Assembly: GCF_022898935.1 (NCBI RefSeq)
Contig: NZ_JALIRP010000010.1
Location: 93,006 to 157,005 of the forward strand
Reading direction: 5' to 3'
Length of the DNA: 64,000 nucleotides
DNA from: Paenibacillus mangrovi
GTDB taxonomy: Bacteria; Bacillota; Bacilli; Paenibacillales; Paenibacillaceae
The position numbers and the translations under genes were made by a program. Position 1 is the stretch's first letter, and the number at the start of each line of letters is the position of its first letter. Below the pieces are notes generated by a model, which saw nothing but the letters and a program-made list of their open reading frames with translations, did no database searches and was not told the DNA's origin. This document shows, piece after piece, positions 1-8,138 of the stretch.

Positions 1-858
1 GATGCCCGATAAAGCAATACTTTCGATAATATAACGCTGTAGAAACATATATACGACGACGACCGGAATCAGGCTTACAGTCGTAGCAGCCATAATAATG
101 GAAGGCTGTTTGTCAATCCCATTGTTGTAGGTGAACATGGCCAAACCGATCTGGATGGTATACTTGGTTGCTTTTTTAAGAATAAGCAGCGGCCACAGCA
201 TATCATTCCACACGCCCAGAAACAGCAGGATCACCATCGTGGCGATGATCGGTGTGGACAGCGGCAGGTATACTCTGCTGAACACGGACACTTCCTTGGC
301 TCCATCCAAAATAGCTGCCTCCCGCAGCGTCGTGGGGAGCTGGTCGAAAAAAGCTTTTGCCAGAAAAGTCCCGAAAGCGTAATTAAGAGCAGGAAGATAA
401 AATGCCAAATAGTTGTCAACAAGTCCCAGCTTGCTGAACAGCAGATATTGGGGAATCATGGTCATTTCAAATGGAATCATCATCGTGCTCAGGGCGAGCA
501 GCAGCACAATATTCGCACCCTTGAACCGCAGCTTTGATAACGCGTAACCCGAAAGCAGCGCCGATAAGGAACTGATGATGATGACGCCTGCACTGACCAC
601 GATCGAATTCGTAATATAGCGGAACATTTTGATGCTGGTAAATGCCGCTTCGAAGGTTTTGATAGAGGGTTCTTCCGGCCAGAACCTGGGCGGGAAATTA
701 ATATGAAGCCGGGCAGCCCAGTCGAAGCTCGTAGCTAGCATCCATAGAAAAGGAACGATCATAACGAACGATCCCACCAAAAGCACGATGGTCAGAATCC
801 ATTGATTCAGGGATATCTTCTTGCGCCTTTGCGAAAGCTTGGCGTCCACGGTGTTCAT
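1..858 (-). CDS. Sugar ABC transporter permease, MalG/AraQ type (partial)
   Basis: Inner-membrane permease of a carbohydrate ABC importer; it forms the translocation pore with the permease encoded just upstream. The gene runs off the left edge, so the C-terminus is missing; 286 codons are visible. The protein opens with a short Lys/Arg-rich cytoplasmic tail and a first membrane helix, and has the EAA loop typical of binding-protein-dependent permeases (LREAAILDGAKEVSVF, followed by a Pro-rich segment). ATG at 858 follows a GGAGG-like site (AGGAGGTCAGTAGG). It lies 56 bp after the other permease gene on the same strand. No substrate-binding protein or ATPase of this system is in view; it may lie beyond the left edge. 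The substrate cannot be told. Confidence 0.9.
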   Translation of the reverse strand, partial: MNTVDAKLSQRRKKISLNQWILTIVLLVGSFVMIVPFLWMLATSFDWAARLHINFPPRFWPEEPSIKTFEAAFTSIKMFRYITNSIVVSAGVIIISSLSALLSGYALSKLRFKGANIVLLLALSTMMIPFEMTMIPQYLLFSKLGLVDNYLAFYLPALNYAFGTFLAKAFFDQLPTTLREAAILDGAKEVSVFSRVYLPLSTPIIATMVILLFLGVWNDMLWPLLILKKATKYTIQIGLAMFTYNNGIDKQPSIIMAATTVSLIPVVVVYMFLQRYIIESIALSGI

Positions 859-914
859 CCTACTGACCTCCTAACTCAGATTGGATCTGCTTAAGCCGCC
901 TATGCCGTACGGGA

Positions 915-1865
915 TTAATCAAAGCTGTCCTTGCGCCGGTTTAGCAGCATCAGGAATGCGGTTAGTACAAAAATTATGATGAAGAGCAGATAAGAGGCTG
1001 CCGTCGCCATCCCCATCTGTGAAGCCAGGAAGGCGTTGCGGTAAATATAGAGCACCACGGTCATCAGGCTTCCGCCCGGATTTCCCGCCGTTCCTCCGAT
1101 GAGCCACACGTCGGTAAACCGCTTCATGCCGCCGATCGTACCCATAATGAGCATGAAGACAAATATCGGCCTCAGATATGGAATCGTAATATACAGCCAT
1201 TTGCGGTATGTCCCTGCTCCGTCTACCTCGGCTGCTTCGTAAAGATCACGCGGAACGCTTTGCAGCCCGGCCAAAAAAATAATCGTATTGTAACCTAGCG
1301 CTCCCCACAAGCTCATCAGGACGATACTGTATCTGGAAACCTGCGGGTTGGTGAACCAGCCTACAGGCTCAATGCCGAACAGTCCGATGACAAAATTGAG
1401 CAGTCCTTCCTTGGAAGGAAAAAACAAAAATGAGAACAGCAGTGTTGTCGCAACACCTGACACGACATTTGGCAGAAAGAAGACGGCCTTGAAAAAGTTT
1501 TTCCCCATGCTCCATTTTAGGTTGTTGATCAGGCTCGCCAAGACAAAAGATAAAACGATTCCAAGCAGCACAGACCATATCCCGATAAAAAACGTATTCG
1601 TAAGCGCTTGCCAAAATAACGAATCCGAGAGCACATAATCATAATTGCTGAACCCCACCCATTTTCCACCGACGGAGAGTCCCGTGGTTTGATGAAAGCT
1701 CATGATCAGTGCAGCGATCATCGGGTAAATGGCAAATGCCAGCACCCCAATGATCAGAGGCGCACTAAACAGGTACCCCATCCAGTCGTTTTGGGTGAAT
1801 CGCTTCTTCCGCTTGGCCTTTTTCTCTAGAAATGTATCCGTTTTCATTTTTTCGTTGAATGACAC
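915..1865 (-). CDS. Sugar ABC transporter permease, MalF/UgpA type
   Basis: First permease subunit of the same carbohydrate importer. About six membrane helices are visible, plus the EAA loop (LYEAAEVDGAGTYRKWLYITIPYL), which docks on the ATPase. The open frame extends up to 1982, but a strong site AAGGAGGAA (1879-1871) lies 5 nt before an in-frame GTG at 1865, which gives 316 aa and is the usual family length. The 39-residue upstream extension has no family resemblance and is probably leader. Followed by the second permease gene on the same strand. No binding protein precedes it, which is unusual for the typical SBP-permease-permease order. Confidence 0.88.
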   Translation of the reverse strand: MSFNEKMKTDTFLEKKAKRKKRFTQNDWMGYLFSAPLIIGVLAFAIYPMIAALIMSFHQTTGLSVGGKWVGFSNYDYVLSDSLFWQALTNTFFIGIWSVLLGIVLSFVLASLINNLKWSMGKNFFKAVFFLPNVVSGVATTLLFSFLFFPSKEGLLNFVIGLFGIEPVGWFTNPQVSRYSIVLMSLWGALGYNTIIFLAGLQSVPRDLYEAAEVDGAGTYRKWLYITIPYLRPIFVFMLIMGTIGGMKRFTDVWLIGGTAGNPGGSLMTVVLYIYRNAFLASQMGMATAASYLLFIIIFVLTAFLMLLNRRKDSFD

Positions 1866-2040
1866 TCCGGTTTCCTCCTTCCGGGTAGCTGCGACGTATT
1901 CAGAAGATAACATCAGGAACTGTGAAGCTTTTGATAAATATGTATGTGTACCTGGTTTGATTATGTCCTCTTTTTTATCCACCTGCTCCCTGAGAATAGT
2001 TATGTAAAGCGTATTTTCGGGATATCTTCTTGTAATCTAA

Positions 2041-2064
2041 AAGAAAAAGAGAGCCTAATGGCTC
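2041..2064 (-). terminator. Rho-independent terminator of the small toxin gene
   Basis: GAGCC and GGCTC (2051-2055/2060-2064) enclose a 4-nt loop. Read on the minus strand the stem is followed by TCTTTTTCTT (2050-2041). It lies 19 bp after the stop of the small gene at 2084 and has the T-tract only in that orientation. Confidence 0.75.
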
Positions 2065-2083
2065 CCCCTTCATGGCTATTGCC

Positions 2084-2170
2084 TTACTGATTTGGTTTAT
2101 CGTGGTTTACTGCAAGCGTGATGATCATAACGACAAGTGTTAACAATGCGATCAGCTGATCAATAGTCAA
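2084..2170 (-). CDS. Putative holin-like type I toxin, 28 aa
   Basis: A 28-residue peptide starting TTG at 2170: a short polar N-terminus (MTIDQL), one hydrophobic helix (residues 6-21) and a charged tail ending NHDKPNQ. This matches the plan of the small 'putative holin-like toxin' peptides (TxpA/BsrG-like membrane toxins of type I toxin-antitoxin loci), which kill or depolarise from inside the membrane when not silenced by an antisense RNA. Support for expression: GGGGAGG lies 8 nt before the TTG, and a compact terminator follows at 2041-2064. No antisense RNA promoter was identified. The family call is from pattern only; the reading frame, ribosome site and terminator are directly visible. 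Confidence 0.6.
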   Translation of the reverse strand: MTIDQLIALLTLVVMIITLAVNHDKPNQ

Positions 2171-2279
2171 CCCGTCCGCCTCCCCTACACTCCAGGATAG
2201 CTCTTACGGACGGCTTCTTGCTCCCATGATTGGCCGAATTTCGTTTCCCCACTCTATAACTATTCGAGCCAGCAAGTCT

Positions 2280-3782
2280 TTATTCCTCTTTCTCCCCCAA
2301 AAATGCTTTTACCTTGTCGATGTATGCCCCAAGGTCGCTGTATGAATGATACAGCCTGTTGGTAACAACTGACGTATCCCCGAAGAAAAACCGTTCGTAT
2401 AAGGTTTGACGGCCGCCAAAGCTGCTGGAACTCAGATCCCATGCGAGCCTGAACAGAGCTGTTTTCGCGGTTGCGCTCACCTCGCTGCCCCGAAGGTATT
2501 TATCCAGATCGGGCTTTATTCTACTAGCAAAGTCATGCTCTGACGGAATCATAATAACGCCGCTTGAGCCTAGGATTTGAATCATCTCCATCATTCGAGG
2601 ATATACCTTCGGAAAAATCACATTAGCCGTCCACAGAGGTCTGCGGTCCGGAAGCATACTCCCGAAACGGTCGAGAGTCGCACCAGCCTCGGAAGCAAGC
2701 AGAAGGGATTTCAAAGTCTCCAGGTGAACGATCACCTCGGAAACCTTGTCAATGGTTGCAGGCAGGGAGGACCGGTCCAGCGTTTCCGCCATATAAAGAA
2801 TAACACCCAGCGTAAACTCCGTTTTCGCAATATATCTGCACAGCACCTGATGAGCACAATGAACATGAAAGCCGCTTTCCGAGAAAAGACGAATGGACAA
2901 TCGGTCGTTTCCCAGAATAAACACGCGGTCCCAAGGTACCAGAACATTCTCGAAAAGAACCAGCGTATCCATTTCTTCAAAACGCGAACTCAGCGGGTAA
3001 TCAAATACGGAGTCTCCGGCAACCAGGCTTTCGCGGCAAATCCATCGGATCCCCGGAAGATTGGTGGGAACAGCAAAAGCAAAGGTTCTCGGATTATCTT
3101 CTTCTGGAATAAAGGCTGATGCCGGAGGATATACAAGAATTTCATCGGTTGTCACGCCCTGTGTTGCCAATAAAAACGCACCGTCGACAATGATCCCATC
3201 CTCGTTTTCCTCAACGATCCGGGCCGCGCAGCTTTGGATGCTTCCATCTTCAAGGAGCTCATCATACCGGCTTGCATGCGGCTGAATAAATGCATGAGAC
3301 AGCGATATATCATTCTCCCGGCAAAATTCGTAGTACTTCCGCATGTTATCCGCAAACTGAGGTTCTTTCTCACCCAGCAGATCCGCTGCCGCATAAAAAG
3401 CCATCAGTCCGGTGTTCATGTAATCTGGTGACCTTCCTAACAATCCATGATGTTTTTCGCCCCAGAGCATCATCATCTGCCTGCGCTTCTTCAGGTCTTC
3501 CTTGGTTTTGGGCTGTAAAAAAGATAATCCTACCGGATCACCAGTCGTTGGTGACGCGTAGGTCATACGTTCTTTGTAGTCAGGATGAATCTGCATATCG
3601 TACAGCTGCGCCTGCGTAGACATCAGTCCACGAAAAGCAGAATGATCCGAGAGCCTCCCATCGATTTGTTCTCCACGAAACCAAACGCTGGGTTTGGCAA
3701 GGTTGATTCGGTCTACGAACTGCTTTCCGTTTTTTGCCGGCACAGGCGAGGCCCCCTTTGATTGAATAGTTATCTTCATCAT
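2280..3782 (-). CDS. HpaB-family FAD-dependent aromatic monooxygenase
   Basis: Resembles the oxygenase component of 4-hydroxyphenylacetate 3-monooxygenase (HpaB/HpaH family, acyl-CoA-dehydrogenase-like fold). Such enzymes use FADH2 from a partner reductase to ortho-hydroxylate phenols. Family marks: SFLQPKTKEDLKKRR (N-terminal domain), AHAFIQPHASR, and the block FEEMDTLVLFENVLVPWDRV (middle domain), then a helical C-terminus. At 500 aa it is full length. No flavin reductase (HpaC) or other catabolic gene is adjacent, so the substrate is unknown and a reductase must come from elsewhere. No clear Shine-Dalgarno precedes the ATG at 3782, so the exact start is less sure. Confidence 0.85.
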   Translation of the reverse strand: MMKITIQSKGASPVPAKNGKQFVDRINLAKPSVWFRGEQIDGRLSDHSAFRGLMSTQAQLYDMQIHPDYKERMTYASPTTGDPVGLSFLQPKTKEDLKKRRQMMMLWGEKHHGLLGRSPDYMNTGLMAFYAAADLLGEKEPQFADNMRKYYEFCRENDISLSHAFIQPHASRYDELLEDGSIQSCAARIVEENEDGIIVDGAFLLATQGVTTDEILVYPPASAFIPEEDNPRTFAFAVPTNLPGIRWICRESLVAGDSVFDYPLSSRFEEMDTLVLFENVLVPWDRVFILGNDRLSIRLFSESGFHVHCAHQVLCRYIAKTEFTLGVILYMAETLDRSSLPATIDKVSEVIVHLETLKSLLLASEAGATLDRFGSMLPDRRPLWTANVIFPKVYPRMMEMIQILGSSGVIMIPSEHDFASRIKPDLDKYLRGSEVSATAKTALFRLAWDLSSSSFGGRQTLYERFFFGDTSVVTNRLYHSYSDLGAYIDKVKAFLGEKEE

Positions 3783-3828
3783 ATTCAGGCTGATGAGGAT
3801 GAGTAAGGGCCAGATGACTAAATTGATG

Positions 3829-4239
3829 CTACACTCTCTCCGCGCTTAATTTTTCCTCTGTCGACAAAAAGGCTTGTACTTCATATACAAAAGCTCCGTT
3901 ATCTGCTACCTTCAACTGAAGAAACCCTTTTCGTCTCATCTCCTCAAGCGTCTCTCCTGACTGTTCCATATTTAATGGCGTATTTAAAGCTACGTCTGCT
4001 GCCGTCAGCAGATTTTGCTGCTCCGCCGCTAGTCTCAGGATCTCTTTTTCCATGTGATCATAAGCTTTTTTGCGATAACTCAGGTCGAGCATGATCCCAT
4101 ACCCGATGGGTAATACTGCGAATAGTAATAAACCGAAGAAGTCCCACATGCCATACTTGAACGCTCCGATACCGTATAGCAGGATGCTGAGCACGCCAAA
4201 GCCGATTAATATTTTGGAAATCATCCGTCTGCTTTCCAC
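3829..4239 (-). CDS. Small membrane protein with winged-helix-like cytoplasmic part
   Basis: Function not recognised. The 136-aa protein has two hydrophobic segments near the N-terminus (about residues 10-27 and 33-52), then a soluble tail. The tail (EKEILRLAAEQQNLLTAADV ... TLEEMRRKGFLQLKV ... FVYEV) reads like a winged helix-turn-helix: helix, helix, 'recognition' helix, beta wing. Such modules are seen in small membrane-tethered proteins next to phage-shock or stress genes, but no such neighbour is present here. AAGGGGAGTGA lies 7 nt before GTG 4239; the frame is open up to 4260 but the ribosome site would then be inside the gene. Divergent from the methyltransferase gene at 4377. Confidence 0.7.
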   Translation of the reverse strand: MESRRMISKILIGFGVLSILLYGIGAFKYGMWDFFGLLLFAVLPIGYGIMLDLSYRKKAYDHMEKEILRLAAEQQNLLTAADVALNTPLNMEQSGETLEEMRRKGFLQLKVADNGAFVYEVQAFLSTEEKLSAERV

Positions 4240-4376
4240 TTCGTCACTCCCCTTTCGCACGTTGCTTCTTTCATCTTACATCTTTACGCATAATCAGGAC
4301 AAGAAAGTGCATTGTTGCCGCCAAATGTTGTACAATATAAGCTAGTCGAAAAATAGTACAGAAGGATGGATCGTAC

Positions 4377-5240
4377 ATGTATGTAGCTCGTGATTGGCAA
4401 GACTACGAATTGATCGATACGGGATCAGGCGAAAAGTTGGAGCGCTGGGGAGATGTTATCCTACGCAGACCTGACCCGCAAATTATATGGCCTCTGGAAA
4501 AAGACTCTGGAATGTGGCGCGAAGTGCATGGACACTATCACAGAAGCTCATCCGGCGGCGGAGAATGGGACATGAAAAAAAAGCTCCCAGAACGATGGAC
4601 GATTTCATATGACCAGTTGAAATTCTATATCCGCCCTACCAACTTTAAACATACGGGTCTGTTTCCTGAGCAAGCAGCCAATTGGCGCTGGATGATGGAT
4701 AAGATCGCAGCAGCCAAACGCCCGATCAAGGTCCTGAATTTGTTCGCATATACCGGGGGAGCTACTGTAGCTGCAGCCTATGCTGGAGCAGAGGTCGTGC
4801 ATGTCGATGCGGCCAAAGGAATGGTGCAATGGGCCAAAGAAAATCTTCAATTATCCGGAATCGGTGACCGTCCGGTCCGTTTTATCACCGATGATGTATT
4901 TAAATTCGTACAGCGCGAACAGCGTAGAGGCAACCTCTATGACGCCATTATCATGGATCCTCCTTCCTATGGACGCGGTCCCGGCGGAGAAATGTGGAAG
5001 CTAGAGCAGAGCTTGTATCCATTCGTTGAGAGCTGCATGAGCATTATGTCCGAGCAGCCACTGTTCATGCTCATTAACTCCTATACAACGGGTATTTCAC
5101 CGACTGTTCTTCATAATATCCTGGCCATGACCGCCGGACGCCGGTTTGGAGGAAGCATTTCCTGCGGTGAGCTCGGACTTCCGATTACGGAATCGGGACT
5201 TCATCTGCCGTGCGGAATCTTGGGACGCTGGGAGTCGTAA
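4377..5240 (+). CDS. Class I SAM-dependent rRNA-type methyltransferase
   Basis: Predicted S-adenosylmethionine-dependent methyltransferase of the RlmI/RlmK-like group that acts on large-subunit rRNA. Motif I VLNLFAYTGGATVAAA and the acidic VHVDAAKGMVQWAKEN bind SAM; the catalytic motif IV is IIMDPPSYGRG. The N-terminal part (residues 1-110) is a beta-rich segment typical of this group, without an evident PUA domain. 287 aa. An AGAAGGATGG site precedes the ATG. The pseudouridine synthase gene starts 7 bp after the stop, so the two probably form an RNA-modification operon. The exact target base cannot be inferred. Confidence 0.85.
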   Translation: MYVARDWQDYELIDTGSGEKLERWGDVILRRPDPQIIWPLEKDSGMWREVHGHYHRSSSGGGEWDMKKKLPERWTISYDQLKFYIRPTNFKHTGLFPEQAANWRWMMDKIAAAKRPIKVLNLFAYTGGATVAAAYAGAEVVHVDAAKGMVQWAKENLQLSGIGDRPVRFITDDVFKFVQREQRRGNLYDAIIMDPPSYGRGPGGEMWKLEQSLYPFVESCMSIMSEQPLFMLINSYTTGISPTVLHNILAMTAGRRFGGSISCGELGLPITESGLHLPCGILGRWES

Positions 5241-5247
5241 GCTGAAT

Positions 5248-5967
5248 ATGAGTCATGAACATCTTTCCCAAATTCCGATTTTATATGAAGACAACCATCT
5301 GTTAGGCATCGTAAAACCGGTCAATATACCGACTCAAGCCGATATTTCCGGAGACCCGGACTTATTGTCCCTGCTGAAGGATGATATCAAAGAGCGCTTC
5401 AACAAACCGGGAAATGTGTATCTGGGACTTGTGCACAGATTGGATCGGCCGGTTGGTGGTGCTATGATCTTTGCCAAAACCTCCAAAGCCGCATCCCGTT
5501 TATCCGAAACGGTGCGCAGCCGCAGCTTCCGAAAGATTTACGCGGCCGTGGTGCATGGTCAGCTTCCGGCGGCCCGCGGTACATTGAAGGACATGCTCTT
5601 GAAAGATCCCAAGACGAATATGGTCTCAGTTGTCAAGAAAGGTACACCCGGAGCCAAGGAAGCTGTGCTCGACTATGAAGTTCTCGGTACAGCCGGCGGC
5701 TTCAGCCTCGTCCGAATTGAGCTTCATACCGGTAGGTCCCATCAGATCCGTGTACAGATGAATCAGGCAGGTTGTCCCTTGTACGGTGATCAGAAATACG
5801 GAAGCCGAGTGAATAAGCCGGGACAGCAGATCGCTTTATGGTCCGTGATTGTAGGCTTTCCGCATCCGGTAACCAAAGAGGACGTAAAGCTTACGTCCCT
5901 TCCTCCTGCTATGCATCCATGGAATTTATGGACGGAATCGGTTATGGACCGTTTGGTCATGGAATAA
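5248..5967 (+). CDS. RluA-family RNA pseudouridine synthase
   Basis: Isomerises uridine to pseudouridine in rRNA or tRNA. The catalytic block VHRLDRPVGGAMIFAKTS contains the essential Asp of the HRLD motif; the later GRSHQIRVQM motif is also typical. 239 aa with no S4 domain at the N-terminus, as in the shorter RluA-type enzymes of Bacillales. The frame stays open back to 5146 inside the upstream gene, but the first residues that match the family are MSHEHLSQIPILYEDNHLL, so ATG 5248 is chosen although its ribosome site (GGGAG, 13 nt away) is poor; coupling to the upstream gene is likely. Followed by a strong hairpin terminator. Confidence 0.88.
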   Translation: MSHEHLSQIPILYEDNHLLGIVKPVNIPTQADISGDPDLLSLLKDDIKERFNKPGNVYLGLVHRLDRPVGGAMIFAKTSKAASRLSETVRSRSFRKIYAAVVHGQLPAARGTLKDMLLKDPKTNMVSVVKKGTPGAKEAVLDYEVLGTAGGFSLVRIELHTGRSHQIRVQMNQAGCPLYGDQKYGSRVNKPGQQIALWSVIVGFPHPVTKEDVKLTSLPPAMHPWNLWTESVMDRLVME

Positions 5968-6003
5968 CAGTAGTCCATCTTAATAAACCACAACAAATAA
6001 ACG

Positions 6004-6046
6004 AAAGGACCTCAAATCCCACTGCAGGTGGGGATGAGGTCCTTTT
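6004..6046 (+). terminator. Long hairpin terminator, first copy of a repeated element
   Basis: AAAGGACCTCA and TGAGGTCCTTT form an 11-bp stem around an inner CCCAC/GTGGG stem with a 5-nt loop, followed by TTTTTT on the plus strand. It ends the methyltransferase/pseudouridine-synthase operon and sits between two convergent genes. An almost identical copy with one loop base changed lies at 33030-33074. Confidence 0.85.
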
Positions 6047-6063
6047 TTCCGTATTTTAATAGT

Positions 6064-6822
6064 TTATTTTTCGGTTTTCCGTAAAACAAGCACATGGTTG
6101 GCATTCCTCTGAAAATGGTATGGCACAGCTTGAATGTCAGGTTCCCATCCCTGTATACGTGCGTAACAGATCAGGATGTCAACGTGTTCAGGCTGTCTTC
6201 CGCTCTGATCGACGAGTGGGAAAATCCGTACTTCATGCCGGGTCACGCGGAATAGCTCCCGTAAGGTTCGGAGATGAAAATCAGCATCCAGCCTGTCGGC
6301 ATAGGTGAAGAGAAAATGCGCCGACAAGGTCATATCAAATTGTCCATCTTCAAAGGGAAGCACAGGCAGCGTAACCGGTATGTAGCGTTCCGGATGAAGA
6401 CGCATATCCCTTGCACAGGTCTCCAAAGCCTTGATCCGCTCTGTCCGCAGTTCCTCCACCGATTGAAACTCGGTCCAAAGATACCTTTTTTTCTCGGTTT
6501 CGACATGCTCCATGGCATGAATGATATCGCCAATCCCTTTCCTGTAGAGCATCTCCGTGTCGTGATAATAAACAATATCCGCTGCAATGACGTCAGAGCC
6601 ATGCTTGTTGGCTCCTGCCGCAAACGAACAGGCGCCCCCAGGACAATCTAGAATTTTGCGCCCGCTCAAGGCCCTTTCATCCAGATTAAACATTCGAATA
6701 TATTCTTCGAACGTCCTTCCAATGAAAACGATCCGCTCTAATCTGCTGTCGGCATCGTTTTCGGCACGAATCCCATGTCCTTGAATCTGTTCCTGTACTT
6801 TCCTGTTCTCTGCTTCGCTCAT
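6064..6822 (-). CDS. SAM-dependent methyltransferase-like protein
   Basis: A 252-aa protein with a class I methyltransferase pattern: KILDCPGGACSFAAGA (motif I, SAM loop) and SDVIAADIVY (motif II acidic), then LPFEDGQFDMTLSAHFLF (motif IV/V region) and a C-terminal strand pair. The loop DCPGGACSF differs from the usual DxGxGxG, which is seen in some small-molecule methyltransferases. Substrate unknown. Ribosome site is weak (GAGATGAGACGAG). It is separated from bshB2 by about 70 bp on the same strand and converges with the pseudouridine-synthase gene. Confidence 0.7.
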   Translation of the reverse strand: MSEAENRKVQEQIQGHGIRAENDADSRLERIVFIGRTFEEYIRMFNLDERALSGRKILDCPGGACSFAAGANKHGSDVIAADIVYYHDTEMLYRKGIGDIIHAMEHVETEKKRYLWTEFQSVEELRTERIKALETCARDMRLHPERYIPVTLPVLPFEDGQFDMTLSAHFLFTYADRLDADFHLRTLRELFRVTRHEVRIFPLVDQSGRQPEHVDILICYARIQGWEPDIQAVPYHFQRNANHVLVLRKTEK

Positions 6823-6893
6823 CTCGTCTCATCTCAACTCGCCTTCCGAATATCTTCCACAAACTGTAAGTCTGTGTGTAGCCGTAAATTATC

Positions 6894-7550
6894 TTATTCG
6901 AAATGATAAGTCCAGAATCTTTCCGTGCTGAAACGGCTTTTGATCTGTTCGTCATTTTCCGAGTAGCTTCCGAGCATGTCTTTCCAGCGGAACTGTGAGC
7001 TGTGCGCACGGATGGAGCCATATTTATTAGGGAGGAAATCCCTCACGTCTACCAGCACATCCGGTTTGCCCAATATTTTCTCGCAGCCTTTGGAAAAAGC
7101 AACACAGTTGACGACAGGACGCTGTTCTTTCGGCATGGCGGATACCGTCCGAATAACTGCTGCTCCCGTCGCATCGTGGTCCGGATGTACGCTGTATCCC
7201 GGATAAAAGGTAATGATCAATGAAGGCTTAACTTCGTCAATCAGATCTCGAAGCATGTCATCCAGCATATTTTGATCCTCAAATTCGATAGTTTTGTCAT
7301 GCAAGCCCATCAAGCGCACATCCTGTATGCCGATGGAACGGGCGGATTCTGCAAGCTCTCTACGGCGGAGCTCCGGAAGCGTGATCCGGTTAGCCATCAG
7401 CGGCTTGCCCATATTGCGGGCCATTTCGCCCAGCGTCAGGCAGGCATAGGTTACTTTTGCACCTTCATGTATTCGTTTAGCCAGCGTTCCGGATGCACCA
7501 AACGATTCATCATCCGGATGCGGGAATACCATCAGTATATGATTCTCCAT
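6894..7550 (-). CDS. bshB2: Bacillithiol biosynthesis deacetylase BshB2
   Basis: LmbE/PIG-L-type zinc deacetylase that removes acetyl from GlcNAc-malate to give GlcN-malate, the second step of bacillithiol synthesis. The zinc motif HPDDE (residues 11-15 from ATG 7550) and the later HPDHD are present; TYACLTLGEMARNMG is typical of the BshB2 (YojG) branch. About 218 aa. An alternative GTG at 7562 would place the ribosome site too close; AAAGGGTG lies about 9 nt before ATG 7550. yojF precedes it with a gap of under 50 bp, the same pairing as in Bacillus subtilis. Confidence 0.92.
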   Translation of the reverse strand: MENHILMVFPHPDDESFGASGTLAKRIHEGAKVTYACLTLGEMARNMGKPLMANRITLPELRRRELAESARSIGIQDVRLMGLHDKTIEFEDQNMLDDMLRDLIDEVKPSLIITFYPGYSVHPDHDATGAAVIRTVSAMPKEQRPVVNCVAFSKGCEKILGKPDVLVDVRDFLPNKYGSIRAHSSQFRWKDMLGSYSENDEQIKSRFSTERFWTYHFE

Positions 7551-7597
7551 ATCCTCTTTCACCCTTTCTCTATTTAAACCCCTTAAGTTTAACCGAT

Positions 7598-7942
7598 TTA
7601 GAATGGTTCTTTGCTAAGCTGAAGTGCCACAACAAGCTTTCCTTCACTGTCATGGCCTGCCATAATAAGGCGTTCCGTCTCCGTCTCTTCGATATGAGTC
7701 AGTCCCTGCGCATAGATCCAGCCTTGCTCCATTTTGAGTCCCACTCGGTACGGGCCAAAGCCTGCAATGGATCCATGCATATAGCGAACCATTCCGTTTT
7801 TGATAAAGGTGGATGCCGTAAACTTGGACTCATCCTCATGCGAGGCATATGCACCGGTTGTCATTTCCAAATGTATATAAAGATCCTGCTCCTGAAGTTT
7901 GTCGAGAAGTTCCTGAACCATTCGTGGGTTAATCAGCTGCAT
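7598..7942 (-). CDS. yojF: YojF-family protein, partner of BshB2
   Basis: 114-aa protein of the DUF1806/YojF family, always seen beside bshB2. It has no known catalytic motif; the family is a compact beta-rich fold of unknown role that is presumed to assist bacillithiol chemistry. Recognised from MVQELLDKLQEQDLYIHLEM and the GWIYAQGLTHIE segment. GGAGGG lies 8 nt before the ATG at 7942. It is the first gene of a two-gene operon with bshB2, read from the promoter at 8010-8039. Confidence 0.85.
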   Translation of the reverse strand: MQLINPRMVQELLDKLQEQDLYIHLEMTTGAYASHEDESKFTASTFIKNGMVRYMHGSIAGFGPYRVGLKMEQGWIYAQGLTHIEETETERLIMAGHDSEGKLVVALQLSKEPF

Positions 7943-8009
7943 CTTAAATCCCTCCGTTTCAATGATGTCTATATAAATCGATTCATACCATAAAACTGCA
8001 ACATATTTT

Positions 8010-8039
8010 ATTATAATTCAAATCAGAGAGTTTTCACAA
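8010..8039 (-). promoter_or_regulatory. Sigma-A promoter of yojF-bshB2
   Basis: On the minus strand TTGTGA (8039-8034), an 18-bp spacer, then a perfect TATAAT (8015-8010). Transcription would start about 60 bp before the yojF start codon. Confidence 0.65.
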
Positions 8040-8093
8040 ACCCGATTTTCGTGTATTTGTTATCGAACATTCGAATAAGCTGGGCCCAGACAG

Positions 8094-8121
8094 AAAAAAG
8101 GCCGCCTTCACGGCCGCCTTT
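8094..8121 (-). terminator. Terminator after the NiaP-like transporter gene
   Basis: A GC-rich stem (AAGGC.GCC / GGC.GCCTT with a single C-C mismatch) followed on the minus strand by TTTTTT (8099-8094). It ends the gene whose stop is at 8139. Confidence 0.8.
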
Positions 8122-8138
8122 CTTTTCATCACATGCAA

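Noticed and set aside
1995..2017. cre-like sequence (GTAAAGCGTATTTT) upstream of the sugar permeases
   Set aside because: It matches only about 10 of 14 consensus positions, and no clear promoter is placed around it.
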